From the NCBI RefSeq assembly GCF_040054535.1, contig NC_090780.1, positions 3,270,001 through 3,334,000 of the forward strand: DNA of 64,000 nucleotides, given 5' to 3'. Below, piece after piece: positions 52,998 to 64,000 of the stretch. This DNA is from Antennarius striatus. Taxonomy: Eukaryota > Chordata > Actinopteri > Lophiiformes > Antennariidae. The translations under genes were made by a program, and so were the position numbers. The notes under the pieces are model-generated. The model did not search any database. It was not told the origin of the DNA and worked only from the letters and a program-made list of their open reading frames with translations. Within the stretch, counting starts at the first letter, position 1. Every line of letters begins with the position of its first letter.

Positions 52998-53351
52998 GAT
53001 ATATCTGTCTGATCAAGCTCACCTGAGAGGGATAACCACCCGCAGGTATCTGTCCACTGCAATAGCTGCAAGAGACAGAACTGAGACGAGGGTCAACAAG
53101 ATGACCACACAGCTGATGAAGACGCATCCGTGGAATGAAGTCTCCACTCGTCCGTCCACCAGCACGGCCATCGGTATGGCGACGCATCCGACCATGAAGT
53201 CAGCCACAGCCAGGCAGACGATCAGACAGAAAGTGGGCTGCTGAATGCTCCTACTGGTCCACAGCGCCAAAATAACCAACATATTACCAAGACAGCAGCC
53301 AACAGCAATGAGCACCTCCAGCAGAGTGTAGATGATTTCTCCCACTTTCAT
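52104..53351 (-). CDS. Adenosine receptor, A3-like, class A GPCR
   Basis: Seven-transmembrane receptor for extracellular adenosine; A1/A3 types usually couple to Gi. Two coding exons, 53351-53023 and 52743-52104, joined at CTCAG/GTAC, give 322 aa. The intron falls after [11 protein letters not shown] in the second cytoplasmic loop, the position known for adenosine receptor genes. Visible marks: GN in TM1, [12 protein letters not shown] at TM3, FAPMLGWNN, an extracellular loop 2 with NST glycosylation site and VCRF (the binding-pocket Phe), [12 protein letters not shown] in TM6 with the adenine-contacting Asn, and [17 protein letters not shown] in TM7. [11 protein letters not shown] fits A3 ([11 protein letters not shown]) better than A1 (YIAIFLTHGNS). 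After the loop-2 Phe, A1 and A2A have Glu; here it is Ile, again closer to A3 (Val). The N-terminus is very short. The subtype is an inference; A1-like is the alternative. Confidence 0.88.
52856..52995 (+). repeat. (AAATAT)n then (TA)n array inside the receptor intron
   Basis: About 85 bp of AAATAT hexamers followed by about 55 bp of TA. It takes up half of the 279-bp intron (52744-53022) of the adenosine receptor gene. Confidence 0.95.
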
Positions 53352-55700
53352 TGTCCTTCCGACTGTGTGACAGAGTTATGATGGCCTGGCGGCCGTCACA
53401 GAGTTTAGCGAGTTCTCTAGAAACCTTTGAGGAAGTCAAATCCTTTCACCAGCATTTTTTTCTTTAATGTAACTGTAGAGACACACGTGTGATGGAACAA
53501 CCTAAGCACTGATAGATGCGCCGGTTTGTATGAAAACTAAAACACAATATCTTCTAATCAGAGGAAGCCAGCAGGCTGCACCTTTTGTGACCAGTGTTAC
53601 ATTTGCGCAGGTGGTAGGTGGCAAGTTCTGGTTGATGCTATCCTCTTGTGGCCAATGCGAGATCAGTCAGCAGTCAGCATTCAAAGGTATTGGTAGTGTT
53701 GCCTTAAGGCAGCACTTCTCAAATAGTGGGGTGCGCTAAATGAACTGAACTAAACTGAGCTTCACTGTGACTACAGACCGGTGTGCGGAATTGTTTTCTT
53801 CTGGCTAGGGGGGGGCCCATTGTTAATGTCTTGATAATGTATGAAGAACTGTACAACCCGACTCTTTGACCACTAATTCTCTTGAAAAAAAAAAGTGATC
53901 AGCAGGGCGCACCGTAACCAGAATAATTTTTAATCAGTCAAACCAATGACATATAAGAGGATGATATGTGATATGAATTTGTGGTGCATCTGCCCCTAAA
54001 CCCTACGCACCCTCCTCTTCCCTCCCCCCACCATGCCCAGAATCTGGAAATCGCTAGTGGAGGAGGTGGTGGCCGATGACTCTGCTGAGACTCACAAGGC
54101 TGATGAAATAATGAAATTAGAAGGTGCAGGGTGAGTTTAACAGCAGCTGGAATGAAGTAGAGCTACAGAGGGGCATCAGTCAGATGAGAGGCTGACAATG
54201 ACAGTGTGTAACTGTGTGAATAGGAATGACCAGGTCCAGACTGATGTCAAGAAACCAAAATTGAAAATGTTTACATGAGGTTTGAGAAATAAATGGCATG
54301 ACTAGAGCTTAATCTGGAAATTCTTCACAGTTAACTCTTAAAAGGTTCTACACAGCAGAGTGGAATCAGCATGGGCAAAGTCACAGAAATGTATACACTA
54401 AAGTGATTTAAAATAAATCTAGACTCTCCCACCATATATTTGGCCTTGTTACAGCATCATTAAAGACAATGTGAAGGGTCCATTTGTTCAGGGGAAGGTC
54501 CAGAAATGTTCAAGTACACCAAGTGTTTATCTTCCACGTCCTCAGTAAACATGAGGACAATGGTGTCAGCTTGGTGGTGGAAAGATTCTAAACACTAACC
54601 TCTTTTCCTGCAGCCTGCCTGACAAAGCAGGATTATGGTTATGGTAGGAAACGCTGCAGGCAGAGATTTTGTTCAGACTTAAAAATCAAAGCATAAAAAT
54701 AACAGCTTGTCACCGTCGAATAAAACAGAAACGGGAATAAGCACAAGCCCACGCTATGGCTGGACTGTGTGCAATCATCGCGCCATGTTGTTAAGTTTTT
54801 AATATGGTCGATCAGCGGAAGCATTCATTAGTCTCTGTGTGAAAGTGTTATGTCCTGTTTTTCTATGAGTCACTCTGTGTTGAGTGTTTTGGCAGAAAGG
54901 AGACCAACAAATGGAACCGAACCAAAACACCTTGCTCCATCGTCTTGTTTCATACTCTGCGTGCACGAGTGCTGTCAAACCGACTGCATCAGCGTGAATA
55001 TGATGTCATCAGCTGTGTCGGTAATGAAACACACACCAGACGATAGGGAAGTAAGTGTTAACATATATCCAATAATGGAGATATAAATCAATAAACAGGA
55101 AATCTACTTATTGACTCTTTGGGACTCTAATATCCTTTGGAATATTCAGAATTCATGGTTTCTATTTAGAGTTACATCCATAAGACTGTCATTAACAACA
55201 CACACGTCTGTGATGATAGACTGTGAAGTCATATTTAGGAATGGCAGTGACTTTGACTGATGAACACAATAAAAGTCCTCGCAGGGATGAAGCTACACTG
55301 ATGATGACCTGGAGTCCAGGTGGTAGAAAACAAGCGATTGGCTTTGACCTTTGACCTCTGCAGAGCTGACGCGGTTGGACAAGCAAAAACTGTCTCAACT
55401 TGATCCTGATTGCAGGTTTCAGTTTAAATCCCACTCAGACTTAAGGACACACTTATTTAGAGTGACATGCATTCACAGCTTACAGTGCAGCACTCTAACA
55501 TGATTGGAAACATGTATCGCAGGCTTGTACTTGATTGGTGTGGATTAGAACAAGTGTTGTAAAATAACATTTGTTCTTTTCTGTTCTCTTTACAGGAACA
55601 TCCAATCAAACCTTCTCAGAATCAGTTAAATCTGTGGTATCGCCTTCAAGTGATCGTATACCAGTCTGATTTTGTATTTTTACTAATGCTAATGATGAAT
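53352..55700. other. Upstream region of the receptor gene and spacer
   Basis: Would hold the receptor gene's 5'UTR and promoter. I see no TATA box, CpG cluster or upstream exon that I can support, and no other gene. Confidence 0.45.
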
Positions 55701-55708
55701 TACTGCAG

Positions 55709-55940
<232 letters not shown>

Positions 55941-56650
55941 CTTTATTAATCCCGGAGGAAATTGCATATATCCACTGCTCAGGCATTACATAACGAATAA
56001 ATACTGGATTAAACACCAGGAGAAAAAGAAACGCTGACATCACAGGACATACCACAAGACATACACTAAACTAACAGACACATGCAGCACTAACAGGACT
56101 TATATATTAAACTATAACTAAAATATAAACAGTATAAAATTAAAATATAAACATTATAAAATGTAAAAAATATTACAGTATTAAAATATAAACAGTATAA
56201 AATTAAAATATAAACAGTATAGAATTTAATTACAATATAAAACAGTATAAAACAGTATAAAAATATAAACAGTATAAAATTAAATTAAATTAAATCCATT
56301 CAACCCCGTGCTGACCTCGCCACCTCCCCCCCGCTCCTCCTGAGAGAGTCATTGTACCCCCTGATGGCACGGGGCACAAAGGAGGACCCCAGCCTCTCTG
56401 TGGAGGCTGGTGTTGTTCATGATAGCCTTAATTTTAGACATGGTCCTGCTCTCCAGAAGCGTATCCACAGAGTCCAGGCTCAGCCCGACCACTGAGCCCG
56501 CTCTGCGGATGAGTCTGTTCAGACGGTCCATATCTCTTTTCCTGGCCCCCCCACCCCAACACACAATGGCGTATGACAGCACACTGGAGACTACGGACTG
56601 ATATGACAGCACAGTGGAGACTACGGACTGATCTATCTTTGAGGACTTCA
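55941..56650 (-). mobile_element. Rex1/CR1-like LINE, 3' fragment
   Basis: Minus-strand codons from 56635 read SVVSSVLSYAIVCWGGGARK, RDMDRLNRLIRRAGSVVGLS, LDSVDTLLESRTMSKIKAIM, matching the copy at 43.7-45.4 kb and the C-terminal part of Rex1 reverse transcriptases. The frame then breaks. A 28-bp tandem duplication (56572-56632) repeats SVVSTVLSY. In the 3'UTR (56100-56300) an AT-rich motif, AATATAAACAGTATAAAAT, is repeated several times. Confidence 0.78.
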
Positions 56651-56839
56651 AACTAAGAGAGGATATATAAACTTGAACATGTCTAATAGAAAATAAAAAG
56701 ACTTTGACCATTGATCAGATAAAATACAAGAACTGAAATTAGATACGAAGAATCCTATAAAAGAATAAAGTTTTGAAACATAAATAGCATCATATAGGAT
56801 TGAGCCAAACACAGGATCAAAGAGTTTATATATGTATAT

Positions 56840-57085
56840 ATATATACCTTGCTCAGGGGCGACTCGGCAGTGCCTTGGCAGTTCCTTACAAACTGCTCAA
56901 TTTGGGCGCACCACAAAGTCGCTGCCTGTCACTCTACCTCCCTCTATACTAATCGCATGCTTACAGGCCCCTAGTGTGCTGTCTGTTTGTTTCAGGGGCC
57001 TGTACATAACATTGTATGACTGTTTAATATATATATGTACAGCCTGAGTGTAGAAACAATTTCCCTGCAGGGGATTAATAAAGTT
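56840..57085 (+). mobile_element. SINE-like remnant with Rex1-type tail
   Basis: It starts near CTTGCTCAGGGGCGACTCGG and ends CAATTTCCCTGCAGGGGATT, AATAAAGTTGAGTTGAATC. The tail is the same kind as that of the SINE at 24255-24636. The head is too decayed to show Pol III boxes. Confidence 0.5.
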
Positions 57086-57089
57086 GAGT

Positions 57090-57760
57090 TGAATCTTTAT
57101 TAAGAATTTAACTTTCTTATATCTACATTTATGTCGTATTGTGTACTTCCAGCCTAGATATATCAACGCACCAGCAGTTCATGTCCACCCATTGGTCTGT
57201 GGTCTTTGACTCATGTGTTTAATTATAACTCCTTACATGACTCCATACATTTGGTCTTCGTTTTCTCTGACGTTTACACAAATGATGAGGATGACGAAAT
57301 GGTAAAATTAATGTGTTATGCATCGGAATATTGTCAGGTGTCGAGACCCCCTAATGTCCCAGCCTAGAACCACCCCTGGTCAGATGTTCTATAGCTTTTT
57401 TTCATTACCACCTTGTGTTTATTGAGAATAAGTATGATTACTGAACAAAACGACTCACTTTGCTCAATAAAAATGTATCTGGTATGTTTTTGCATCATTT
57501 TGCTTGAAAACGAAGAAACACACCATAATGAACTTGACTGAAAAATCTAACAACAGGAAACCAATCACATCAGCGTGTCTGACTGACGGTGTACAGTAAT
57601 TCCGTGGTTGCCTAGCAACGCCAAAAGGATGGACTACAATTTGCATGGCATCATGAAAATGTAAAACTACGCAAAACAAAAGGCCGCATCTGTTGTAAAT
57701 GTATATACATAAAAAAAAAAATATCAAAAAAATTCTTTTTTTTTTGAAGTGTTGTGATTT
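57090..57760. other. Spacer upstream of the CpG-rich promoter
   Basis: AT-rich, no gene seen; A-runs and T-runs at 57709-57742 border the GC-rich region. Confidence 0.5.
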
Positions 57761-57764
57761 TTTC

Positions 57765-58320
57765 CGGTAAGCGGCACCGAGCGCGCCGCCCACCGGCTCT
57801 AGGACCCGGGTACCGGCGGACATCCACCAGACACCGGTTGATGTGCTGGACCACTTGTCTTCACACATCTGACAATAGTGGCTGTTCTCCCGGACAGTGA
57901 TCGGAGCTGAACCCACCCCCCCAGGAGGAGACCTGGGCGCAGGAACCAGCAGATCGAGAACGTCTTTCTCCCCCTCCCTCCTCCCCACCACCGCTCCCCC
58001 CTTCCCGCATTAACCCCGCACCGCACCGCGATAAGAGCACCCCTCGCTTGTCTCACTGGTGACAACCATGAGCCAGAGGTTCACCGTCTCCAAGAGCGAC
58101 GGCGACCGGAGCCCCTCGGACATCCAGGGGGAGGTGAACCAGCTGTTTGAGGGGGACGAGCCCCCGAGCAGCGGCGGCGGCAGCGGCGGCAGGGGCGGCG
58201 GCGGCGGCGGCGCGGAGGCGCAGGACGCGCCCGGTACCGAGGAGGTGGTGGTGCTGAAAGGTAGGCGCACCTCACCGGCAGCTAAGCTACATGCTAACAT
58301 GCTGCAAACACACTGACGGG
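57765..58320 (+). promoter_or_regulatory. CpG-rich promoter region of the slc12a5-like gene
   Basis: A sharp rise in GC and CpG from about 57765 (GCGGCACCGAGCGCGCCGCC) through the first coding exon, in otherwise AT-rich surroundings with few CpGs. There is no obvious TATA box. It is the only clear CpG island in the window and marks a start of transcription to the right. Confidence 0.7.
58068..58260 (+). CDS. First coding exon, probably KCC2 (K-Cl cotransporter) long N-terminal isoform
   Basis: ATG at 58068 in a good context (GACAACCATGA); the exon ends GTGCTGAAAG/GTAGGC, so 64 codons plus one base. It encodes MSQRFTVSKSDGDRSPSDIQ, an acidic stretch, a Gly-rich run (GGGSGGRGGGGGG) and ends EEVVVLK. 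The start is like that of human KCC2a (MSRRFTVTS), and RFTV fits the SPAK/OSR1 kinase docking motif R-F-x-V found at the N-termini of cation-chloride cotransporters. KCC2a's first exon also ends at Lys before GDGNPKE, and the phase here (AAA G) would allow Lys-Gly. KCC2 expels chloride from neurons. The match is short, the Gly-rich run is not in mammals, and no second exon is seen within 5.7 kb, so the identity is tentative; another KCC or an unrelated gene is possible. Confidence 0.5.
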
Positions 58321-59796
58321 ACTGACGCGCTGTGACTTGAATTTATAATTAACACATGACCATGACAAAAAAACCCCCCCCAAAAAACACAAATATGTCT
58401 TTGCTTCCACATTATTCCAGATTTTATTTATTTATTTATATTTTTTTAAAACATATTTAAGTTGCATGTTGGTGATTCTGGTGGTTTGACCTGTGTGATC
58501 CAGACATGGAGCTGAGATGTGCTCATCTTTTTGTGGGGCCACATGTCAGCAGTGATCCTCTGAAGGACATCTGTTTATTCCATGACATCATTCTGACATC
58601 TGTGGAGCTTTTTTTTTTTTTTTTGCTGGTTTAGAAGGTTGTGAATAATTAAATTGAATCTGTAGACATTTCATCTCTACATGATTTGAGACGACCTGAA
58701 AGCAAACCATGAGAGCAAAGCATCAAGAGCACTGAAGAGTTTATATATATGATTAAAAAAAAAAAGAACAACAACTTCCAAAGTGCTTTTCTGTGCTCTC
58801 CTTTGCAGATGAGTTGTATTCCAACTTAGAATTTGATTGATGGTGAATTAAAGCATAGTTGGAAGACCTTCATCTGCACGGTTAAATGATGTCCCTTTCC
58901 CCCAGCTCTGTCTGGTGGGACCAGCACCATTGTAGTGAGGTCCCATCACACACTCACGTGACTGAAGCAGCAAGGTCCTATCAGTCGTTCTGTGAATTGA
59001 GTGCAGCAGTGCAGAGCAAATGTTGGCAGATATTCTCACCGGGCCAGAAGCGGAAGCTTCTACCATTAGTAATGATTAGCATTTGAAAAAAGGTGCAATC
59101 ATTTAGGTCCAGTCAAGTGCGAATGAAAATTTATTTGAGGAATAAATCAATACGCTCCATGTGGCTGAAGGCTGCTACATTAATGCGTTTTCAGATGACT
59201 TGACCAGGTTGAGTAGGTTCTCATAAATTTTGTTACTGCAGGTCTGGATTAACTGCTGTCCAGTTTCCGTGCTTTGCTCTGACGTCTAATACACAGCTTT
59301 AGTGAAGAATTCAGTTCAAAGCCCACGTCGGTCTTATTGGAGTAAAAGAACCTTACAGTCGTATTTTGCGGCACAACACAAATTGTTTTCCTCGGGTTCT
59401 TTTCCGTGGTTATATCACTGCCTTTAGCAGACTCACTCTTTCTCATATACAGTTTCCTTCCGTCGTCCTGACATCGTTCCTGCTGCAGATTCGTTTCCTG
59501 GTGCTGAGAGATTTCTGCTGCTAGAAGAACCAGGAGAGGAGGACTGAAAGCATTTCACTGCCTGGCTGTGGCTTCCCCACATCGCTGCCTTTTGGCTGCA
59601 ATGAGCCCCAAAAAGTAGAAGCATGTCAACCGTAACTTAAAATATGTCTGCTCAGCATTTCTCAGCGGAAATGCCCAACCGTAGGTCAGATGCATCAGGA
59701 TCAGTCACTCCTCCTGATGTGAGGGATGGCTGTTGGGTAGGAACACATCTAAACATCTCCTTGTGTTCCCCTTAAGATATTTAAAATAGTATTGTA

Positions 59797-59799
<3 letters not shown>

Positions 59800-59876
<77 letters not shown>
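59800..59876 (+). repeat. (CA)n microsatellite
   Basis: About 38 uninterrupted CA units followed by a short CT run. Confidence 0.97.
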
Positions 59877-59879
<3 letters not shown>

Positions 59880-61302
59880 CTCTCTCTCTCTTTCTCTATG
59901 GCTGAGCTGCAGCCTTGTGGAGACTGATGTCTCTGCATCCACCTTGCTGGTTGCCATAGATACGCAGTACATTCTTTTTCACACACCGTAGATTCTTTTT
60001 CAGATGCAGCGAGGACATTATGGAAAAAAATCATGCGGTGGGACGTCTCTTGTTCATGAAACAAAGCGACAGAAAACCTTTAAATGAAGATCAGAGTGTT
60101 TTCTGCTGCTGATGTTTCTCACCTGCATGAAGCAAAGGAAACTTGTGCTTAATGCTGACTAATAATCACTAATATCTCATTTGCAAAAACTACAAATTAC
60201 AGTCATTTGGCCTATTGATGTTGTTTTGTGAAATAATATAGAACAGATAGAGTAAATGTCCATCAGAAGCTCCCAGAATGAAAGGGAAACATTTAATTTC
60301 TTGTTCAAAATGTAAATATTCAGCTAAGTGCCACACAAAATAATTATAATTTAAACCCGATTCACATGAGAAGGTGAAACTAGAGAATGTTTAGATTTTA
60401 ATCTTAATGATCTTATATACGCATCCTTTAATCCTTTATCAGTCTAACGATCTTTGTCAGTTCACGGAAAGACGGCGCTATGGTAGATAAAAGCAACACG
60501 GATGACATCCTGTTCTTTTTGAATGAATAGTTGTTTTATTTGTGTACATGGTCACACATCTATTAATATGATGATGTGATTTTTAGCCTTTTCCTATGAA
60601 ACCGTAATCCCGGTTTCTACTAACAGTGTTTATCTGCCTTGGACCAAAAAGCAATTTAAAAATCTTCTCCCTTCGGCTCAAACTGTGATCCTGTTGATCT
60701 TGAGGGTGGTGTGAGCCCAGGAGGTTTAGCCGGCTTGTGTCGATGATGATGATGATGATGGTGATGATGGCGGGCTGCAGCAGAGACGAAGATCCCCCAT
60801 CTGGCTGCCAAATACCCCCTCTGCCCTTGACCTGGTGGTGATGTAAGGAGATAAGGAGGCTCAGATGGACTGCATGTCTGTCATACTGCTAATGGCGAAG
60901 CAAAGCATTAAAATGTCTCGGTGTCGTGTGTCGTCGACAGTTGTTCTGGTTTCAATTAGTGGTGGAACAAGTGAGGATGAGGATGAGGATGAGGATGAGG
61001 ATGATGACTGGCAGTTTGAGCCAGAGCCATGAGCTGAGAGAAGATTCAAACTACTGTAAAGCAGAGCAAAAATAAAGTACTGATAATCTGCTATAATATA
61101 ACCCTATACGTCATATTTGATCCATTATCAGAAACGTATTAACATGAGCAGCTTTAAGTTGAGAGTTTAAGCTGCTCAGACATATTTATATTTATTTATA
61201 AATGCTGCTTTTATTCAAGTTATCAGAGCTTCATTAATATTCCCGATGAATTTGTCGGGTCTCTTTTCTTCCTATTATTGATGCACTTTTAGCCACAGTG
61301 CA

Positions 61303-61304
<2 letters not shown>

Positions 61305-61353
<49 letters not shown>
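61305..61353 (+). repeat. (TG)n microsatellite
   Basis: About 24 TG units. A second array, broken once by TATG, is at 61744-61796. Confidence 0.95.
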
Positions 61354-61355
<2 letters not shown>

Positions 61356-61743
61356 TAACTGCGATTCCGATTTTCTTTGTTACTCTATCAATATGAACTT
61401 TTGTTGTAGAAGGGATTTGGGTCTAAACATGAGGGCATTTGACATTAATAATAACTCAATCGTCAGCTATTTGCTTCACATGCCGAGAGGCTGACCTGGC
61501 TGAAGGTTTAATCTGTGGATATTCTCAGAGATATTCTGTTTGCTTTTTGGAAAAAAAATGCAGTCCTGGAGACAAAAACACAGAGTGGGGCCAGACTGAC
61601 ATCAACAACAACAACAACAAGCGTAATCACAGCAGCAGAAACATCATTACAGCTGTATTAATAGATGCTTGTGGGTTTCCTCCCAGTCGCTTGTCTTGCA
61701 GGAGCAAAGGCATTCGTACGTGTGCTGAGTGTTGAACCCTAGA

Positions 61744-61796
<53 letters not shown>

Positions 61797-62570
61797 TTGA
61801 AACAACAAATAAAATTGAAGCATAACAGGAATGTGCAATTTCCCATTCACTTTCAAAGTAATTCAGACACCGTGGGTCATGTTGGCTTTTCTCCAGCAGC
61901 AGACCTGAACTACTATCACTACTACGTTCCTTCTTCTTCTTCTTGTCTTTATTGTTGATTTAAATTCCTATCCGGTAGCAGCTCTTATAATAATGGTGTG
62001 TGTTTGTTCAGGCACTCTGCCCCACTTTCTTCCTGTGCTGTAATGAATATAAATAATGCATACACTCTTTGATAGTCTCCTGGTAAACAGACATTTAGAC
62101 TCAAAGGCCCATTGTCCTATTGTGGGATTAAAGTAGTGTGTTTCTCCTCTAGCCCCCCCCACCCGGATGAGTGTGTAGGCGTCTGATTGGTATTTTGACG
62201 GAGGTCCTACCGGCCGTTGGACGGGGCCTGTGCTGTCACAGCTCTGCCTGTCGTGAAGGGAGAATGGGATGCGTTGCCGTGGTATTGTGATCTGCACATT
62301 GCATGCTGTTGTTTGTCGGCCCATCTGTTTGCACAGGAAGAGATTTGGGTTGTGATGTGTGGTTTGGTTTGGCTCACAGCTGTTGTTATTGTGCAAGCAG
62401 AAACAAACAGTTTCAGGGTACAAACACATAAACGTTATTTTTGATTATTGATTATTGTAAACAAATGGATCAGACGCGATTAGTCATGGGTCGCAGGTTG
62501 GTTTGCTGGTGGCTTTTCTTCCCAGCACTAGTTTTGCTTACAGATTTCACTGGTGTGCTTCTCATGTTGT

Positions 62571-62594
62571 GCCCCCCCCCCCCCCCCCCCCCCA
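62571..62594 (+). repeat. Poly(C) run
   Basis: About 24 consecutive C bases. Length in an assembly is error-prone here. Confidence 0.9.
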
Positions 62595-62938
62595 GTTTGC
62601 TTAGTTTTCACATTTTAGGCACAATTTATTTGTAAAATTAAAAAACAAAAAAGGGATGAATGTGGAAAGTCTTCTAGATGACTAGACAGAACAGTTCACA
62701 TTTATTATTCATGCGTCCGTCCAGACTGTGAGCTTTACCGCCATCAAGGCTCTAGTTTGTCACAAGCAGACCTGAGGTAACCGTACAGGATGTACAGACA
62801 CATTCTGATGCTGCTATTCAGAGAGTGTTTCGCATCAAATCAATGAATCATCTGACATCACCGACAATGACCGGCCGACAGATTTCAACAGAGATTTCTG
62901 CAAGGACATTATGGATGTCATAAAAGTAAAATACACAC

Positions 62939-62975
62939 TGGGGGGTGGGGGGGGTGGGGTAGTGGTGGTGGGGTA
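62939..62975 (+). other. G-rich block, candidate G-quadruplex
   Basis: GGGGGGTGGGGGGGGTGGGG, then TAGTGGTGGTGGGG. Four or more G-runs of at least four bases with short loops satisfy the usual quadruplex rule. Confidence 0.6.
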
Positions 62976-63239
62976 CCTTTCCACAAAAAAGATGTAGAGA
63001 GGAGTCAACACGGAAATGAAAATGGACTCACAAAAAGGGCTCGTCTCTCACGGAATAGAATTCAAGGACAAATCAAATAGAGAGACTTTTAAAAAAAAAT
63101 ATTAATCATGTATTTGTGCAACATAAACACTTTATTTATTTTTATGTATTATGTATAAGTAAAATTATTATTATTTTTTTTATTTTATTTTTATTTTTAT
63201 TTTTATTTTTTTACTTTATTCAATTTTTTTTTTTTTTTT

Positions 63240-63335
63240 AGTTGGTGTGAGAGAAGAGGATGTAGAAGACAGGGTTTGATGGAGGCAACTGATTCGCTGT
63301 GGCGAAAAGGGAAAAGCCGAAAGGAAGTGAAGAAG
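63240..63335 (+). mobile_element. RTE-clade LINE, 3' stub
   Basis: GTTGGTGTGAGAGAAGAGGA, then GGAGGCAACTGATTCGCTGT, GGCGAAAAGGGAAAAGCCGA match the last 95 bp or so of copy B (35948-36045), with a short deletion of CCCCTGA. Preceded by a T-rich stretch. Strongly 5'-truncated. Confidence 0.8.
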
Positions 63336-64000
63336 ACACTTTATTTTTTACGTTTGCGTGCTTTTACTTTGAAAGGCAACACTTCAAACTGAGTCCTGAC
63401 ATTTAAATTTATTCTTAAAGATTTTTGTGCCTCCATCTTTAAGTGATAAGCTCCGTGCAGCCAAGAGAATTAATTTAGTTCTCCTCTTGAGGACGTTATA
63501 ACTTTATGGACCTGAATGAATTTATTTACAAAGCACTTTGGAGGACTTTTTGTGGCTCATCACCTAGTTTAATAAACATGCAAACTCAGCTGAATTTTTT
63601 AAAATCAAATAACAAATCTGTGCCTGGAGGCATCTCATGGTTGAGATGCGGGCAGAGAGGAGGGATCCAGACAGATCGTCATGACTGCTCTGTGGGTCTG
63701 ACCTCCTCTGACTGCACAGCAGGACCGGATCGACGCAAACAGGGTTTTTAAATGAGTTCTTCTTATAGCTGTCATGAGTGCTAAGTAATGGCAAAGCTAA
63801 ACTTCAGTATGATGTCATACTGTGTAAACAGAATATTGTATACGTCCTTTTTTTTTGCATTTCACATTAGAAAATTAGTACATTTCAGCAAAGAAGGAAA
63901 ATGAGAGGTTTGCTCAGCTCGAATAAACATAAATGAATGAATACAGCAAGAGAAGCAGGTCTACAAACATCCTGACAAAAACTCATTAAAGGACTGGATC

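Larger units (their letters stand above)
58261..64000 (+). other. Putative first intron of the slc12a5-like gene
   Basis: Starts with donor GTAGGC. No second coding exon seen. It holds TG/CA arrays (59800-59876, 61305-61353, 61744-61796), a GAT/GAG-GAT run near 60740-60770 and 60972-61010, a C-run, a G-rich block and an RTE stub, each listed or noted separately. Confidence 0.45.

Noticed and set aside
59485..59515. RE1/NRSF silencer site, which mammalian KCC2 has near its start
   Set aside because: Only CTGGTGCTGAGA resembles one half of the motif; the other half is missing.

Overview
The window looks like nuclear DNA from a teleost fish. The genes are split by vertebrate-type GT..AG introns. 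Much of the spacer is (CA)n, (TG)n, (TA)n, (TAA)n and (GATA)n microsatellite. The transposon load (RTE, Rex1/CR1-like and L2-like LINEs, a tRNA-headed SINE, a Tc1-like remnant) is typical of ray-finned fish. I rebuilt coding exons by reading splice junctions and reading phase; gene names come from recalled family sequences, with no database search.

Genes, left to right. (1) 190-7809, minus: seven coding exons of nfatc2, a calcineurin-regulated transcription factor, with its 3' end outside the window. (2) 12538-17429, minus: a complete 11-coding-exon cyp24a1 (vitamin D 24-hydroxylase, 513 aa). A non-coding last exon lies at about 11870-12337, and the upstream side has a TATA box and a DR3 vitamin D response element. 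(3) 52104-53351, minus: a two-exon adenosine receptor, closest to A3, whose short intron is half microsatellite. (4) 58068-58260, plus: the first coding exon of a gene in a CpG-rich promoter, probably slc12a5 (KCC2, long N-terminal isoform). The rest of the window to 64000 would be its first intron. Human NFATC2, CYP24A1 and SLC12A5 all lie on chromosome 20q, which fits a conserved block that is rearranged and compacted here.

The middle (about 17.8-52 kb) and several introns are built from mobile elements. An RTE-clade LINE is present four times: a full-length, uninterrupted copy (B, 32920-36056) with a 15-bp target-site duplication inside an older SINE-like repeat; a 5'-truncated copy (A, 3238-5470) in nfatc2 intron 3, open for 701 codons but lacking a catalytic aspartate and flanked by a perfect 17-bp duplication; a decayed copy (C, 45421-48508) whose 3' end is replaced by a compound microsatellite; and a short 3' stub near 63240. 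Rex1/CR1-like remnants lie at 31.8-32.4, 43.7-45.4 and 55.7-56.6 kb. Their GGGATTAATAAAG-type 3' ends each run straight into a different short tandem repeat. An L2-like LINE end lies at 36.5-37.9 kb.

I found no clear case of a wholly new biological system. The items most worth checking are the intact RTE copy and its nested insertion, the dead but open RTE copy in nfatc2, the link between LINE tails and microsatellites, the cyp24a1 DR3 site, and a repeat family that spreads ERR/SF-1-type half-sites.
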